This document shows, piece by piece, positions 4,940 to 6,104 of a DNA stretch of 6,104 nt. A model generated the notes under the pieces. It had not been told where the DNA came from and ran no database searches. It saw nothing but the letters and a program-made list of their open reading frames with translations. The position numbers were made by a program, and so were the translations under genes. The DNA is from JBBSIG01 sp038232215 (GTDB taxonomy: Bacteria; Actinomycetota; Thermoleophilia; Gaiellales; Gaiellaceae). Position 1 is the first letter of the stretch, and the number at the start of each line of letters is the position of its first letter. The DNA is taken from assembly GCA_038232215.1 (NCBI GenBank), contig JBBSIG010000161.1:1-6104 (forward strand). Reading direction: 5' to 3'.

Positions 4940-5986
4940 TCAGGCGAGCTCCGAGGCGTCGACCACGGGCTCGTCCCGCTTGCGGTGCCTGAGGTAGTCG
5001 AGCAGCAGCACCTGGATCGTGCCTGCGACGGGAATGGCGGCGAGTGCCCCGAGGACGCCCGCCAGCTCGGCGCCGATCAGCACGGAGACGAGGACCGCGA
5101 GCGGCGAGAGCTGCACGGTGCGCCCGTACACGACGGGCTGCAGCACGTGGTTCTCGAGCTGCTGGTAGACGATGAAGAAGACGAGCACGACGACGCCGGC
5201 GGTGATCGTGTGGAGAGAGGCCACCGCCGTCACGATGATCGCGGCGAGCGTGGCGCCGGCGAGCGGGATCAGGTCGAGGATCGCGACGAGGAGGCCGAGC
5301 GCCACGGCGAAGGGAACCCCGAGCGCGAGCAGCACGATCGTCGACGTCACTCCGGCGATCACGCTGATCAGCAGGTTGCCGGTCACGTACCCGCCGACCG
5401 TGCGGTAGACGTCGTTCAGGATCGAGCGCCAGCGCGCCTGCGAGCGCGGCGGGACGAGCCCGAAGAGCCGCTCCACCCAGGTCGGTCCCTCGAGCAGCAT
5501 GAAGAAGGTCATGAACGCGATCGTCACCGTGGCGACGATGATCGTCAGGACGCTCTTCGTGATCGACAGGGCGGCGCCGGAGAAACCGAAGACCTTCGCC
5601 GCCCCGCCGCTGCTGACGGCTTCCTTCACCCGCTCGACGACGTGGTACTTCGTCTCGAGGAAGCCGAGCCGCCCGCGTCCCTTCGTCAGATCCTGGACGT
5701 AGCCCGGCAGAGCGTCGACGAAATTGTTCACCTGGTCGATCAGCGTGGGGATCAGCGTCGCCGCCACCCCGGCGATCAGGAGGATGACCCCGACGAACGC
5801 GAGCCCGGTCGCCATGCCTCGCCGACGGACGCCGTGCCGCTGCAGGAACTCCACCGCGGGATTGATCGCAAGGGCGAGGAAGAGGGCGATGAAGATCCAC
5901 GCGATCACCTGCCGGGCGATCGACAGCACCTCCAGGAGCGCCGCGACGGCCAGCACCGCAGCCAGGATGACGAAGATCGTGCGCAA
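4940..5986 (-). CDS. AI-2E family transporter (PerM/TqsA-like membrane protein)
   Basis: The gene encodes 348 residues, normal for the AI-2E/PerM family of inner-membrane exporters. Hydrophobic segments lie at about 3-20, 27-44, 60-80, 145-165, 203-222, 224-255 (with DLIPLAG at 238-244), 261-276 and 295-327. The amphipathic region 81-140 is the usual soluble insert after TM3. The family signature YQQLENHVLQPVVYGRTVQL (274-293) is intact. The cytoplasmic C-terminus is charged (LRHRKRDEP). Substrates in this family range from autoinducer-2 to Na+/H+ or are unknown; none can be assigned here. The first in-frame start is TTG 5986, with no clear SD. The same frame is open upstream to the right window edge without any ATG, GTG or TTG, and its codons just before the TTG read EPERIVRFR, which resembles a natural N-terminus. 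The true start may therefore be the ATG at 6029, with an error in the C5 run at 6017-6021. Confidence 0.88.
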   Translation of the reverse strand: MRTIFVILAAVLAVAALLEVLSIARQVIAWIFIALFLALAINPAVEFLQRHGVRRRGMATGLAFVGVILLIAGVAATLIPTLIDQVNNFVDALPGYVQDLTKGRGRLGFLETKYHVVERVKEAVSSGGAAKVFGFSGAALSITKSVLTIIVATVTIAFMTFFMLLEGPTWVERLFGLVPPRSQARWRSILNDVYRTVGGYVTGNLLISVIAGVTSTIVLLALGVPFAVALGLLVAILDLIPLAGATLAAIIVTAVASLHTITAGVVVLVFFIVYQQLENHVLQPVVYGRTVQLSPLAVLVSVLIGAELAGVLGALAAIPVAGTIQVLLLDYLRHRKRDEPVVDASELA

Positions 5987-6082
5987 GCGGAAGCGGACGA
6001 TCCGCTCGGGCTCCCTGGGGGCGCAGCATGGCGACGGTGCCGGACGTTTAGCCGTCGGAGAGGCCGTGCAGAGAGAGTCTCC

Positions 6083-6104
6083 ATGAGCCTCCGCGGCGAG
6101 CCGG
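6083..6104 (+). CDS. Possible start of a divergent gene (partial)
   Basis: ATG at 6083 is preceded by GAGAGAG about five bases upstream and opens a frame reading MSLRGEP to the window edge. Only seven codons are visible, so the product cannot be named. The 96-base space between it and the AI-2E-family TTG start would be a divergent promoter region. This is a weak call, resting on the RBS-like purine run alone. Confidence 0.3.

Noticed and set aside
4719..6029. Minus-strand 436-codon frame from ATG 6029
   Set aside because: Apart from its first few codons it is the out-of-frame, Arg-rich shadow of the AI-2E-family gene; only its start codon may be relevant.

Overview
The window is GC-rich chromosomal DNA (very high GC, GTG and TTG starts, strong third-position GC bias). 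The gene content suggests a high-GC actinobacterium. A secreted Ca-binding nonapeptide-repeat protein, an MMPL-type RND transporter, AI-2E-family exporter, CAP/SCP protein and PfpI-like protein, with tRNAs lacking encoded CCA, would fit an uncultured Thermoleophilia-like lineage (Gaiellales/Solirubrobacterales). That placement is inference from gene style; there is no rRNA or marker gene here.

Layout from left to right: (1) 1-92, minus: the first 30 codons of a probable membrane protein running off the left edge. (2) 168-767, plus: an exported RTX-type nonapeptide-repeat protein. (3) 795-866, minus: tRNA-Arg(UCG). (4) 868-1013: non-coding, with two near-identical palindromes 44 bp apart that look like a dispersed intergenic repeat. 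(5) 1014-2886, minus: an MMPL/RND transporter gene that cannot be read through. It lacks about 100 codons of the first membrane block, with loss of frame, and has a second single-base frameshift. (6) 2934-3007, plus: tRNA-His with an encoded G-1. (7) 4059-3017, minus: a two-gene unit, a PfpI/DJ-1-like protein whose stop overlaps the GTG start of a HAD phosphatase by one base. The PfpI-like protein lacks the central ~70 residues that carry the catalytic cysteine. (8) 4168-4239, minus: tRNA-Arg(UCU). (9) 4860-4282, minus: a secreted CAP/SCP-domain protein. (10) 5986-4940, minus: an AI-2E-family transporter whose true start is unclear. (11) 6083-6104, plus: a possible start of a divergent gene.

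Most of this is ordinary housekeeping and envelope content, with tRNA genes between short transcription units. I see no defence system, integrase, CRISPR array or biosynthetic cluster. The points worth a second look are the two independent internal deletions in neighbouring genes (MMPL and PfpI), which may be real decay or assembly error, and the paired palindromes next to tRNA-Arg(UCG).
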